In this document: positions 1 to 6,654 of the stretch, one piece after another
How the letters are laid out: each line of letters opens with the position of its first letter
How positions within the stretch are numbered: the first letter of the stretch is position 1
Assembly: GCA_937958295.1 (NCBI GenBank)
Contig: CALFEY010000115.1
Coordinates: forward strand, 1-20,039
Length of the DNA: 20,039 bases
Source of the DNA: an uncultured Pseudomonadota bacterium
GTDB taxonomy: Bacteria; Pseudomonadota; Gammaproteobacteria; Burkholderiales; Casimicrobiaceae
Direction: 5' to 3'
The notes under the pieces: model-generated
The model's input: only the letters and a program-made list of their open reading frames with translations
Database searches by the model: none
What the model was told of the DNA's origin: nothing
Made by a program: the position numbers and the translations under genes

Positions 1-131
1 CTGCGCGGCAACCATCCGTTCTGCGAGCGGGCCGTACGGAACAGGGTGTCGAGCGCCGCCTCCGGCAGCGGCGCGCGCAGCGCCCCGCTGGCGGGGACGA
101 CAGCGCCGGCGGCCGAGGCCGGCACGCTCAC
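1..131 (-). CDS. Nitroreductase family protein, RutE/malonic semialdehyde reductase-like (N-terminus only)
   Basis: Only the first 43 codons are inside the window; the gene continues past position 1. The reading frame starts with GTG at 131 and its first bases overlap the TGA stop of the upstream lyase gene (GTGA), a typical sign of translational coupling. A second in-frame GTG at 125 is an alternative start. After an Ala/Val/Pro-rich leader, residues 27-40 read LDTLFRTARSQNGW. This closely resembles the N-terminus of E. coli RutE (LSTLFTDARTHNGW as I remember it), an FMN-dependent nitroreductase-fold enzyme that reduces malonic semialdehyde in pyrimidine degradation. The FMN-binding parts lie outside the window, so the exact function is open; related proteins also act as generic NAD(P)H reductases. 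It is the last gene visible in the leftward operon. Confidence 0.62.
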   Translation of the reverse strand, partial: MSVPASAAGAVVPASGALRAPLPEAALDTLFRTARSQNGWLPR

Positions 132-1024
132 TTCTCGTGAGCCGCGATGCGCGCGACCACCGCCTCGAGGTCCTTGCGCCGCGCCGCGGACAAGGCGCCG
201 ATGGGCGGACGGGTCGGACCAGCGCTGCGCCCCACGAGCGTCATCGCTTCCTTGATCACCACCGGGAACGAGCCCCAAGCCCACGCCGCGCGCAACGGCG
301 CGAAGATGTCGGAGATCCCGCGCGCTTCCGCGATGTCGCCGCGGCGCAACGCATCGTACAGGCGCACCTGGAGACGCGGAAAGACATTGGCGGCCGGCGA
401 GATCGTGCCCTGCCCGCCGTGCATCATCATCGCCAGCGCGATGGTGTCGCGGCCCGAGAAGAGCAGCGCAGGACGCGGCGCGGTGAGCAGGTACTCGATG
501 GACTGCGTGAGGTCGCCGTTGGAGTCCTTCATGCCCACGATGTTGTCGGCGGCCCTCATGCAGCGCGCAAGCGTTTGCGGCAGCACGTTCACGCTCGTGC
601 GCGGCGGGTTGTTGTAGAGCATCACCGGGATCTTCACCGCGCGGGCAACCGCGGTGTAGTGCTCCACGAGCTCGTCCTGCGAGGGTTGCGCGAAATACGG
701 CGTGATCACGAGTGCCAGGTCCGCGCCCATGGCTTCCGCGGCCTGCGACAGGCGGATGGCATCGCGCGTGGTGACGGCACCGGTGCCGGCGAACAACGGT
801 ACGCGGCCGTCGATGGCCTGCATGGAGACCTCGAGCAGGCGGATGTGCTCGTCGTGGCTCAACGAGAAGAACTCGCCCTGGCTGCCAGCCACGGACATGC
901 CGTGCACACCGGCGGCGAGATAGTCGGCGATCAGCTCGCGCACGCGGTTCTCGTCGATGGCGTAGTCGGCCGTGAAGGGCGTGGCCATCGCCGGCACCAC
1001 GCCGTGGAATTTCGTGAGGTTCAA
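128..1024 (-). CDS. DapA/N-acetylneuraminate lyase superfamily aldolase or dehydratase
   Basis: A 298-residue class I aldolase of the DHDPS/NAL (TIM-barrel) superfamily. Schiff-base lysine K166 sits in the motif GMKDSNGD, and tyrosine Y137 in MLYNNPPRTS. The pyruvate-carboxylate loop that reads GTTGE in true dihydrodipicolinate synthase is GSQGE here (47-51), so the catalytic Thr pair of DapA is lost. The gene is therefore unlikely to be lysine-biosynthetic dapA. Family knowledge suggests a pyruvate-releasing aldolase, hydratase-aldolase or sugar-acid dehydratase. The start is TTG at 1024, supported by an AAGGAG Shine-Dalgarno seven bases upstream; no better ATG exists nearby. It follows the ABC ATPase gene by 28 bases and overlaps the nitroreductase start by four. 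Within the operon it probably performs a late C-C cleavage or dehydration step; this role is inferred. Confidence 0.88.
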   Translation of the reverse strand: MNLTKFHGVVPAMATPFTADYAIDENRVRELIADYLAAGVHGMSVAGSQGEFFSLSHDEHIRLLEVSMQAIDGRVPLFAGTGAVTTRDAIRLSQAAEAMGADLALVITPYFAQPSQDELVEHYTAVARAVKIPVMLYNNPPRTSVNVLPQTLARCMRAADNIVGMKDSNGDLTQSIEYLLTAPRPALLFSGRDTIALAMMMHGGQGTISPAANVFPRLQVRLYDALRRGDIAEARGISDIFAPLRAAWAWGSFPVVIKEAMTLVGRSAGPTRPPIGALSAARRKDLEAVVARIAAHEK

Positions 1025-1052
1025 GTCGAGGCTCCTTGGAATGCGGGGCGTT

Positions 1053-1868
1053 TCAGTCCACGCCCATGAGACGGCCGAGCTGCACCACGTAGTGGCCGAA
1101 CTCGGGGGCCTCCTTCGTTGCGCGGGGATCGCGTGGACGCGGCAGGTCGATGGCGATGTCTTCCACGATGTGGCCGGGCCGCTCGGACATCACGAGCACG
1201 CGGTCCGACAGGAAGATGGCCTCCGCGATGCTGTGGGTGATGAGGATGACCGTCTGCCGCATGAGCTGCCACAGGCGCAGGAGCTCGACGTTGAGCTGGT
1301 CGCGGGTGAGCGCATCGAGCGCACCGAACGGCTCGTCGAGGAGCAGTACCTGGGGACGCAGCACGAGGATCTGGCCGAGTGCCGCGCGCTGCCGCATGCC
1401 GCCGGACAGCTCGTGCGGGTAGTTGCGGCGAAACTTCTCGAGCTTGAGCACGGGTAGCAGCTCGTCCACGCGCTTGTCGATCTCGGCGGGCGGCAGCCCG
1501 CGCACCTCGGCCGCGAGCCGGATGTTGGCCTCGGTGGTACACCAGGGCAGCATGTTGTGCGACTGGAACACCACGCCGATGTCGGGCGACACGCCCTGCT
1601 GGCGACGGCCGAGCACCTCGATCGTGCCCCCCGGGTCAGCCGGCATGAGGCCCGCGACGATGCGCAGGAGCGTGCTCTTGCCGCAGCCCGAGGGACCGAG
1701 GATCGACACGAACTGGCCCCGCGGGATCGAGAAATCCACGCGGTCGAGCGCGCGCACGCCGTTGACGCGGCCGAACGTCTTGGCGACGTCGCCCACGCGC
1801 ACGGCGGTCTCGGCGACAGTGCCGCCGGCGCCTTCGGGATGGATTGCGCTCAAGCGCTCTGCCCTCAC
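1053..1868 (-). CDS. ABC transporter ATP-binding protein, nitrate/sulfonate/taurine (SsuB/TauB) type
   Basis: A 271-residue nucleotide-binding subunit with all motifs in place: Walker A GPSGCGKST (58-66), Q-loop Q102, signature LSGGM (154-158), Walker B VLLLDE (174-179), D-loop GALD and switch H212. The layout fits the NitT/TauT family that energises uptake of small anions, sulfonates or aromatic acids with an NMT1-type binding protein. The GTG start at 1868 overlaps the TGA of the VOC gene (GTGA), so translation is probably coupled; the N-terminal extension of about 20 residues before the conserved domain is somewhat long for the family. Permease and binding-protein genes lie in the same operon but are separated from this one by VOC genes. 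The cargo cannot be read from the ATPase. Confidence 0.93.
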   Translation of the reverse strand: MRAERLSAIHPEGAGGTVAETAVRVGDVAKTFGRVNGVRALDRVDFSIPRGQFVSILGPSGCGKSTLLRIVAGLMPADPGGTIEVLGRRQQGVSPDIGVVFQSHNMLPWCTTEANIRLAAEVRGLPPAEIDKRVDELLPVLKLEKFRRNYPHELSGGMRQRAALGQILVLRPQVLLLDEPFGALDALTRDQLNVELLRLWQLMRQTVILITHSIAEAIFLSDRVLVMSERPGHIVEDIAIDLPRPRDPRATKEAPEFGHYVVQLGRLMGVD

Positions 1869-2266
1869 TTCTTGGCGCCTACCCAGCCCCCCGCCGAGAT
1901 GTCGAAGATCACGCCGTCGGGATCGCGGAACTTCGCCTCGTAGTACAGGCTGTCTTTCTCCGTGGGCAGCTCCATGAAGAACTTGCCGCCGTTGGCCTCG
2001 ATCTTCTTGCGCTGCTCTTCGAGGTCGTCGACCCAGAATCCGAAGTGATGCGTACCCACCCAGTTCTTGCCGCGCTCGAGGCCGGCGGCAGCATCGGTCT
2101 TGTAGTTGAGCAGGGCGAGGCAGATCGTGCCGTCGGTGAGGTAGACGCCGGAAGCGATGGGCGACTCGGTGGGCTCGACGATCGTCATGCCGAACGTCTC
2201 GCTGTAGAACTTGGCGGCCTTTTCCGGGTCGGGAACGGCGATCGCGATGTGGCGCAGCTTGGCCAT
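1865..2266 (-). CDS. Small VOC (glyoxalase/bleomycin resistance) family protein
   Basis: A 133-residue single-module vicinal-oxygen-chelate protein, starting MAKLRHIAIAVPD. The ATG at 2266 is preceded by AAGGA at a good distance; the frame is open further upstream but lacks a signal there. Two babab-type halves are visible: residues 4-52 and 71-126. Likely metal ligands are H6, H74 (in GTHHFGFWVDD) and D122 in DPDGVIFDIS, where Glu is more common. The family includes glyoxalase I, methylmalonyl-CoA epimerase and dioxygenases. Without a second module it would act as a homodimer. Its place between the ABC permease (28 bases away) and the ATPase (overlapping) shows that it belongs to the catabolic operon. 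An isomerase or lyase role on a pathway intermediate is possible but unproven. Confidence 0.85.
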   Translation of the reverse strand: MAKLRHIAIAVPDPEKAAKFYSETFGMTIVEPTESPIASGVYLTDGTICLALLNYKTDAAAGLERGKNWVGTHHFGFWVDDLEEQRKKIEANGGKFFMELPTEKDSLYYEAKFRDPDGVIFDISAGGWVGAKK

Positions 2267-2294
2267 GGGATGTCCTTCGTGTGGAATGAGGTGA

Positions 2295-3059
2295 CTACAG
2301 CGCGCGCCACCAGACGCGCCTGGCCGCGAGCTCGACCAGGAGATACAGAAGTCCCGCCACGATCGAGATCGCCACCAGCGCGGCGAACAGGAGATCGGTG
2401 CGGCCGTTGGCATTGGCCTCGAGGATGAGGTGTCCAAGGCCGCGCTCGGAGCCCACGAACTCGCCCACGATCGCGCCGATGACCGCGAGCGGCATGGCCG
2501 AGCGGCAACCGTCGAGGATGGAGGGGAGCGCGGCGGGCACCTGCAGCCGGCGGAAGGTGGTCCACGCCGTGGCGCGGATCGCCTTGAAGTGCTCGATGAG
2601 GTGCTGCGGCGTGCCGGCGAGCCCGCCCATGGTCGAGATCACCACGGGAAAGAACGCGAACATGAAAGCCATCAGTACCTTCGACGTGGTGCCGTAGCCG
2701 AACCACACCACCATGAGCGGCGCGAGCGCGATCTTGGGCAGCCCCTGGAACACCACGATGGCGGGGTAGAGCGTGCGGCGCACCACCGGGATCGCATGGA
2801 GCGCGAGGCCGAGGGCGATGCCGCCCACCACCGCCAGCGCGAAGCCGGCGAGCACCTCCTGCACCGTGACCCACGACTCCGCGAGCAGCGCCATGCGCGC
2901 GTCCCAGAACGTGGCCGCCACTTTCGACAGCGGCGGCAGCAGGTAGGGCTTGATGCGGAAGATGTCGACCGCCTTCTCCCAGAGAATGGCGAGGACGATG
3001 AACAGGATCGCCGGATCGACGATCTGGCGCCACTGGGCCACGCGGGCAGTCGCATGCAT
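2295..3059 (-). CDS. ABC transporter permease, NitT/TauT family (SsuC/TauC type)
   Basis: A 254-residue inner-membrane permease of the binding-protein-dependent transport family. Hydrophobic segments lie near residues 14-30, 65-90, 97-121, 126-147, 188-204 and 224-245, matching the usual six helices. The cytoplasmic EAA-type loop (about 156-184, core EHFKAIRATAWTTF with a later VPAALPSILDG) docks to the ATPase. Start at ATG 3059. The upstream sequence TAGGAG combines the TAG stop of the preceding VOC gene with the Shine-Dalgarno of this one, implying coupled translation. With the ATPase (1053-1868) and binding protein (3714-4712) it completes a three-part importer. There is one permease gene, so it presumably forms a homodimer. 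Confidence 0.94.
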   Translation of the reverse strand: MHATARVAQWRQIVDPAILFIVLAILWEKAVDIFRIKPYLLPPLSKVAATFWDARMALLAESWVTVQEVLAGFALAVVGGIALGLALHAIPVVRRTLYPAIVVFQGLPKIALAPLMVVWFGYGTTSKVLMAFMFAFFPVVISTMGGLAGTPQHLIEHFKAIRATAWTTFRRLQVPAALPSILDGCRSAMPLAVIGAIVGEFVGSERGLGHLILEANANGRTDLLFAALVAISIVAGLLYLLVELAARRVWWRAL

Positions 3060-3068
3060 CGCCGGCTC

Positions 3069-3599
3069 CTATTTCCGCGGGCCCCAGTCGGGCGGCGGCA
3101 CGAGGAAGCGGCGGAAGTGCCACTGGTCGAACGCGTCCAGGTCGTTCGTCCACACGCGCGCCTCGTAGGGTTGCTCGGGGGTGACCTGGCGCATCTCGGC
3201 GTAGTACTCGACGTAGTTGCCGTCGGGATCCTTGAACACGAGGAAGAGGTTCTCGCCGGGGCCGTGCTTGCCGATGCCGCGCACGATCTCGATGCCCTTC
3301 GCCTTCAGGAAGGTGGCCGCAGCCTCGATGTCGGCGAGCGAGCCCACCTCGTACGAGAAATGCTCGAGGCCCGGACGGCCCGGGAAATAGGTCGCGTCGC
3401 GCTGCACGGCATCGCGCGGGATCTGCGCGAGCGCCAGGTCGTGGTGATCCTCGCCGCAGCGCAGGAACGCCATCTGGTCCTCGATGTAGTCCGACACCTC
3501 GAGGCCCACGATGTCGGTGTAGAAACGCACCGAGGCGGCGAGGTCGCGCACGTTGAGGACGACGTGCCCGAGGCGGCGGGGACGCGGACGGTCTGTCAT
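3069..3599 (-). CDS. VOC family protein, extradiol (catechol 2,3-dioxygenase-like) type
   Basis: A 176-residue VOC protein starting MTDRPRPRRLGHVVLNVRD at 3599, with AAGGAG six bases upstream; the longer open frame to 3692 has no ribosome site. Putative iron ligands match the type I extradiol dioxygenase pattern: H12 (GHVVLNV), H80 (LEHFSYEV) and E131 in DPDGNYVEYYAEM. H112 in the KHGPGEN loop sits where these enzymes often carry a second-shell His. The C-terminal tail (about 140-176) is rich in Trp, Arg and Pro. At this size it equals one catalytic module, about half a classic catechol 2,3-dioxygenase, so it is either a one-module dioxygenase or a related lyase. It lies between the binding-protein and permease genes. 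Ring cleavage of an imported aromatic is the favoured but unproven role. Confidence 0.85.
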   Translation of the reverse strand: MTDRPRPRRLGHVVLNVRDLAASVRFYTDIVGLEVSDYIEDQMAFLRCGEDHHDLALAQIPRDAVQRDATYFPGRPGLEHFSYEVGSLADIEAAATFLKAKGIEIVRGIGKHGPGENLFLVFKDPDGNYVEYYAEMRQVTPEQPYEARVWTNDLDAFDQWHFRRFLVPPPDWGPRK

Positions 3600-3630
3600 G
3601 AAGGCTCCTTGCCGGTGGCGTTTGGGACTC

Positions 3631-3651
3631 AGGCGGGCGCCCTGCCCGCCT
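3631..3651 (-). repeat. Perfect inverted repeat in the gap after the binding-protein gene
   Basis: AGGCGGGC and its exact complement flank a five-base loop (8 bp stem) in the 114-base space between the ABC binding-protein gene and the VOC gene downstream of it. No U-run follows, so it is not a classic terminator. A stem-loop directly behind a binding-protein gene commonly stabilises that part of the transcript or attenuates the rest of the operon; that role is inferred here. Confidence 0.5.
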
Positions 3652-3713
3652 TGCCCGCATTGCACCACACTCGCGTCCGCCACCGACAGCACGGGCGCGA
3701 CCGCGGCCGTCCG

Positions 3714-4712
3714 CTACTTCGAGAGGAGCGTGTTGGTGTACACGTCCGCCGGCTTGACCTTGCCGCCCAGCGAGAACGCCTTGTCGACGAACTGGACCGT
3801 GGAGCCCATGCGGTCGTCGCGCATGTAGCCGAGGCCGCGGTCCTTGACCTGGGCGTCGGAGATGAGCACGTTCACGTCCTTGATCTGAGCGAGGCCCACG
3901 TTGCGGTCGACCGCGGGATAGGCCTTGACCATGATGTCTACCGCCTGCTCCGGATTCTTGAGCGCGAACTCGTAGCCCTTGTAGCTCGCCTGCAGGAACT
4001 TGCGCAGGGCGTCGGCGCGCTTGGCGAGGGTGTCCTCGGTGGTGACGAAGCCGCTGCCGTAGGCGTTGAGGCCGAAGTCGGCGTACTCCACCCAACCCAC
4101 GTTCACGCCCGCCGCCGCCGCCTGCTTCAGCATCACCGGGCGGTTGCTCGCGCGCCAGCATTCGGCGAGGTCGATCTTGCCTTCCACGAGCGAGGCGTCG
4201 ACCACCGCGGGGTCCATGCGCAGCAGGCGCACGGAGTCCTTGGGCTGCCCATTCTGCTCGAGCCACACCGGCACGATGTTGTGCACGACCGAGGCCGAGC
4301 CGCCGCCGAGGGTGAGGCCCTTCATCGAGGCCGGGTTCTTGACCTGGTGGCGCTTAGTGTCGAAGCAGATGCCGCCCGGCCACTGTGTGTTGATCGCACC
4401 GATCATGCGGATCTTGCCGCCGTTGCTGCGGTTGAGCGCGATGCTGATGGGATCGGTGTAGCCGACCTCGAACTGGCCCTGGTCGAGCTCGTTAGCGGTA
4501 CGCGTGCCGCCGTAGCCGCGCACGAGCGTCACGTCCAGGCCCGCATCCTTATAGTAGCCCTGGGCCTGCGCCACGATTGGGCCGATCACGCTGCCCTGCG
4601 GCAGCCAGCCCATGTTGAAGGTGAGCTTCTCCTGCGCGCTCGCGGCAACGGCGCTGGTGGCGAGGACGGCGGCAACGACGTAGGAACACAGTTTCCGGCT
4701 GACGGTGTGCAT
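3714..4712 (-). CDS. ABC transporter substrate-binding protein, NMT1/THI5-like (NitT/TauT family)
   Basis: A 332-residue periplasmic binding protein. Residues 1-26 form a Sec signal peptide (positive n-region, hydrophobic YVVAAVLATSAVA, cleavage after ASA). The mature part begins QEKLTFNMGWLPQG, followed by GYYKDAGLDVTLVRGYGG, a hallmark of the SsuA/THI5-like fold. Internal GGGSASVVHNIVP and VEGKIDLAECW are typical hinge and pocket regions. Homologues bind taurine, alkanesulfonates, nitrate, pyrimidine precursors or phthalate-type aromatic acids. Start ATG at 4712, 24 bases after the FAH gene, with a weak GAGG as ribosome site. Being the second gene of the operon and followed by a stable stem-loop, it is probably expressed above its partners. 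The ligand is unknown; linkage to ring-cleavage-type enzymes makes an aromatic acid plausible. Confidence 0.93.
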   Translation of the reverse strand: MHTVSRKLCSYVVAAVLATSAVAASAQEKLTFNMGWLPQGSVIGPIVAQAQGYYKDAGLDVTLVRGYGGTRTANELDQGQFEVGYTDPISIALNRSNGGKIRMIGAINTQWPGGICFDTKRHQVKNPASMKGLTLGGGSASVVHNIVPVWLEQNGQPKDSVRLLRMDPAVVDASLVEGKIDLAECWRASNRPVMLKQAAAAGVNVGWVEYADFGLNAYGSGFVTTEDTLAKRADALRKFLQASYKGYEFALKNPEQAVDIMVKAYPAVDRNVGLAQIKDVNVLISDAQVKDRGLGYMRDDRMGSTVQFVDKAFSLGGKVKPADVYTNTLLSK

Positions 4713-4736
4713 GGGGGCCTCGGGGTGACGGGGGGG

Positions 4737-5672
4737 TCAGGACAGCGAATCGGCTTCGACGCGATTGGCGATCGTGCCAATGCCGTCGATGGTGGCGGTG
4801 ACAAGATCGCCGCGCTTGAGGAACACGCCGCGGCCCATGCCCACGCCCGTGGGGGTACCCGTGGCGACGACGTCGCCCGGCTGGAGCGTGACGATGGTGG
4901 ACAGGTACGCGATCTGCTCGCGCACGGTCCAGATCATGTTCGCGGTGGTGTCCTCCTGCATCGCAGTGTCGTTCACGTCGAGCTTGAGCTTGACCGCCTG
5001 CGGATCCGGGATCTGCGAAGCGGGCACGATCCACGGGCCGAACGGCGCGAAGGTGTCGTGGCACTTGCCCTGGAACCAGTCGAACTTGAAGGGATAGTCG
5101 CTGCGTACGTTGAGATCGCGCGCCGAGACATCGTTGACGATCGCGTAGCCTGCGACGACGCTCAGCGCGTCTTCGACCTTGATGCGGCGGCAGCGCTTGC
5201 CGATCACCGCCGCGAGCTCGATCTCCCAGTCGAGCATCTCGGTCTCGGGCGGCATCTTGATCGCCTCGCCGGTACCGATCACCGTGTTGGCGAGCTTGAG
5301 GAACATGTACGGTTTGCTCTCCGCCTTGGCGGCCAGCACCGTGCCCATCTCGTTGGCGTGCTCGATGAAGTTCGAGGCAGCGCAAAAAATCTTGTCCGGA
5401 ACGTAGGGCGCGGCCAGGGCGCTCATGGCCACGGGCTCGATCTTGCCGCGCGCCGCGAGCTCGGCCGCCACCGGCGCGGCCGCCTTGAGCCAGGGCTCCA
5501 CGCGATCCCACTGGCCCACCATGGCACGCACGCCGCCGGCAAGCCAGGCGGGATCGACACCCGGCAGCCCGGCACGGACCGCGGCTTCGAGGGAATAGGG
5601 CTTGTGGTCGACCGCGATCGCCGGGGCGAGTCCGCCGGCGACGCGATAGGTGGCTAGGGCTACCCAGGTCAT
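4737..5672 (-). CDS. Fumarylacetoacetate hydrolase (FAH) family protein
   Basis: A 311-residue FAH-superfamily enzyme with a short N-terminal domain (1-90) and the catalytic domain from about 93. Visible active-site elements are NFIEHANEMG (H105 and E108, the general-base dyad), metal ligands E150 and E152 in LDWEIELAAVIG, D181 in IVNDVSARDLN, and the closing TGTPTGVGMG loop (271-280). The family hydrolyses or decarboxylates beta-diketo acids such as fumarylpyruvate, fumarylacetoacetate and acylpyruvates. Start ATG at 5672 has GGAG upstream; the frame extends to 5741 but that part is promoter DNA. It is the first gene of the leftward operon. The divergent GST upstream is suggestive, since maleylpyruvate and maleylacetoacetate isomerases are GSTs whose products feed FAH enzymes. 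Confidence 0.93.
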   Translation of the reverse strand: MTWVALATYRVAGGLAPAIAVDHKPYSLEAAVRAGLPGVDPAWLAGGVRAMVGQWDRVEPWLKAAAPVAAELAARGKIEPVAMSALAAPYVPDKIFCAASNFIEHANEMGTVLAAKAESKPYMFLKLANTVIGTGEAIKMPPETEMLDWEIELAAVIGKRCRRIKVEDALSVVAGYAIVNDVSARDLNVRSDYPFKFDWFQGKCHDTFAPFGPWIVPASQIPDPQAVKLKLDVNDTAMQEDTTANMIWTVREQIAYLSTIVTLQPGDVVATGTPTGVGMGRGVFLKRGDLVTATIDGIGTIANRVEADSLS

Positions 5673-5702
5673 GTTGGCTCCGATGTATGCCGTTTCGGCA
5701 AA

Positions 5703-5712
5703 TTGTATGCAA
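5703..5712. promoter_or_regulatory. Putative GntR operator at the operon promoter
   Basis: TTGTATGCAA is a near-palindrome closely related to the perfect TGTATACA at 6640-6647 in front of the GntR gene. Related half-site sequences occur nearby (ATGTATGC at 5683-5690, GGATGCACAC at 5721-5730). FCD-type GntR proteins commonly bind sites of the TTGTATACAA kind. It lies just downstream of the proposed -10 box, where bound repressor would block initiation. Confidence 0.5.
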
Positions 5713-5714
5713 AC

Positions 5715-5741
5715 ATTATGGGATGCACACAGTCGTGTCAA
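5715..5741 (-). promoter_or_regulatory. Putative sigma-70 promoter of the catabolic/transport operon
   Basis: On the minus strand a perfect TTGACA (5736-5741) is followed after 15 bases by CATAAT (5715-5720). The spacer is two bases short of optimal. TACAAT at 5702-5707 is an alternative -10 but lacks a good -35. Transcription would start near 5708, inside the proposed operator and about 35 bases before the FAH start codon. Confidence 0.45.
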
Positions 5742-5808
5742 GGCCCTCGACGGTCGTTTCGGGAGGGCGGCACGATGGGCACGCGTCGCCGGTTCGTGGT
5801 GCCGCGGT

Positions 5809-5894
5809 GCCCGCCGACAGCGGGCGCAACGGGGCCTACGTTGTCAGAACGGCAGGCGTGCTGCCGACGCCAGGCAGCCGCCCCGACGGGCGGC
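5809..5894. repeat. Three tandem GC-rich hairpins in the 228-base gap behind gntR
   Basis: Three perfect inverted repeats follow one another: GCCCGC/GCGGGC with a 5-base loop (5809-5825), GGCAG/CTGCC with a 5-base loop (5851-5865), and GCCGCCC/GGGCGGC with a 4-base loop (5877-5894). The last lies 7 bases beyond the GntR stop and could end its transcript, although no U-run follows. The remainder of the gap (about 5742-5808) shows nothing recognisable. Confidence 0.45.
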
Positions 5895-5900
5895 GCCGGT

Positions 5901-6599
5901 TCAGGCGACCTCGCGGTCTTCCTTGAGGGAGGCCCCCGCTTCGTCGCGGGGCAGGTGCGTGCGCACGTTCATGGCCGCCTGCGCGGAGTGCTCGAGCATG
6001 GCGTGTGCCGCGGCGTCGGCGTCACGCGCGAGGATGGCGCGGACGATGGCGTCGTGCTCGACGTTGGAGCCCTGCATGCGGTTGTCGGTGGAGAAGAACA
6101 GTCGCGCGCGGAACGGCGCCAGGCGCCGGCGCATGTTGAGTGCGAGCTCCGCGAGCGTACGGTTGCGCGCCCCGGCGTAGATGAGCTGATGCAGCTGCTC
6201 GTTGAGCGTGGCGTAGATGGTGGTGTCGCCGGCCGCGGCGGCCGCCGACGTGCTCTGGTGGACGATCTCGATGCGCTTGCGCTCGGCGGCGCCCGCGCGC
6301 AGGGCGCACAGCTTGGCACACAGCGCCTCGACCTCGCCCGCGGCCTCGAAGAGGTCCTTGAGCTCGTCCTGGTCGACGATGGCCACGCAAAAGCCGCGGC
6401 GGGGCCGGTGGTCGACGAGGCGCGTGCCGGCGAGCAGCCGCAGGGCGTCGCGCACGGGGCTGCGCGACACGCCGAAGCGGGCGGCGAGCGAAACCTCGTC
6501 GAGGCGCGTACCGGGCGCGAGCTGGCGCCGGATGATCTCCTCCGCGAGGCGGTCGGCCACGCTTTCCGCCAGGGTCTTGGTCTTGTCGATGGTGTCCAT
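5901..6599 (-). CDS. GntR family transcriptional regulator, FadR subfamily (FCD domain)
   Basis: A 232-residue regulator. The N-terminal winged helix-turn-helix (about 8-72) contains LAPGTRLDEVSLAARFGVSR and SPVRDALRLL, the standard GntR signature. The C-terminal all-helical FCD ligand domain (about 78-215) shows the metal-site histidines H137 (NEQLHQLIY), H182 (EHDAIVRAI) and H204 (MLEHSAQ); the usual first acidic ligand appears as Asn (N133). FCD regulators usually sense organic acids or pathway intermediates and often repress until ligand binds. Start ATG at 6599. It stands between the operon it presumably controls and the divergent GST, and its own promoter carries a matching palindrome, suggesting autoregulation. 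The 228-base gap downstream argues for a transcript separate from the operon. Confidence 0.95.
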   Translation of the reverse strand: MDTIDKTKTLAESVADRLAEEIIRRQLAPGTRLDEVSLAARFGVSRSPVRDALRLLAGTRLVDHRPRRGFCVAIVDQDELKDLFEAAGEVEALCAKLCALRAGAAERKRIEIVHQSTSAAAAAGDTTIYATLNEQLHQLIYAGARNRTLAELALNMRRRLAPFRARLFFSTDNRMQGSNVEHDAIVRAILARDADAAAHAMLEHSAQAAMNVRTHLPRDEAGASLKEDREVA

Positions 6600-6639
6600 C
6601 CTCGCCCCGGGCCGCCGACGCGCGTCGGTAGGGGCTTTC

Positions 6640-6647
6640 TGTATACA
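6640..6647. promoter_or_regulatory. Putative GntR operator in the gntR/gst divergent promoter
   Basis: TGTATACA is a perfect 8-base palindrome, extended one more base to TTGTATACA on the minus strand. It sits at the expected transcription start of gntR and just upstream of the rightward -10 box, so one bound dimer could shut both promoters. A variant (GTATGCAG) lies at 6661-6668. Confidence 0.55.
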
Positions 6648-6654
6648 AGTCTAG

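Noticed and set aside
46..255. Small plus-strand frame near the left edge
   Set aside because: It lies opposite the RutE-like start and the end of the lyase gene, has no ribosome site and has Arg/Pro-rich composition.
2185..4266. A 693-codon minus-strand frame across the permease, VOC and binding-protein genes
   Set aside because: It is out of frame with the recognisable genes and is almost entirely Arg/Gly/Pro/Ala low-complexity sequence.
2430..5657. A 1075-codon open frame on the plus strand opposite the leftward operon
   Set aside because: Composition (runs rich in Arg, His, Val, Glu, Asp), lack of any domain, and position antisense to five well-supported genes show it is a G+C-driven shadow.
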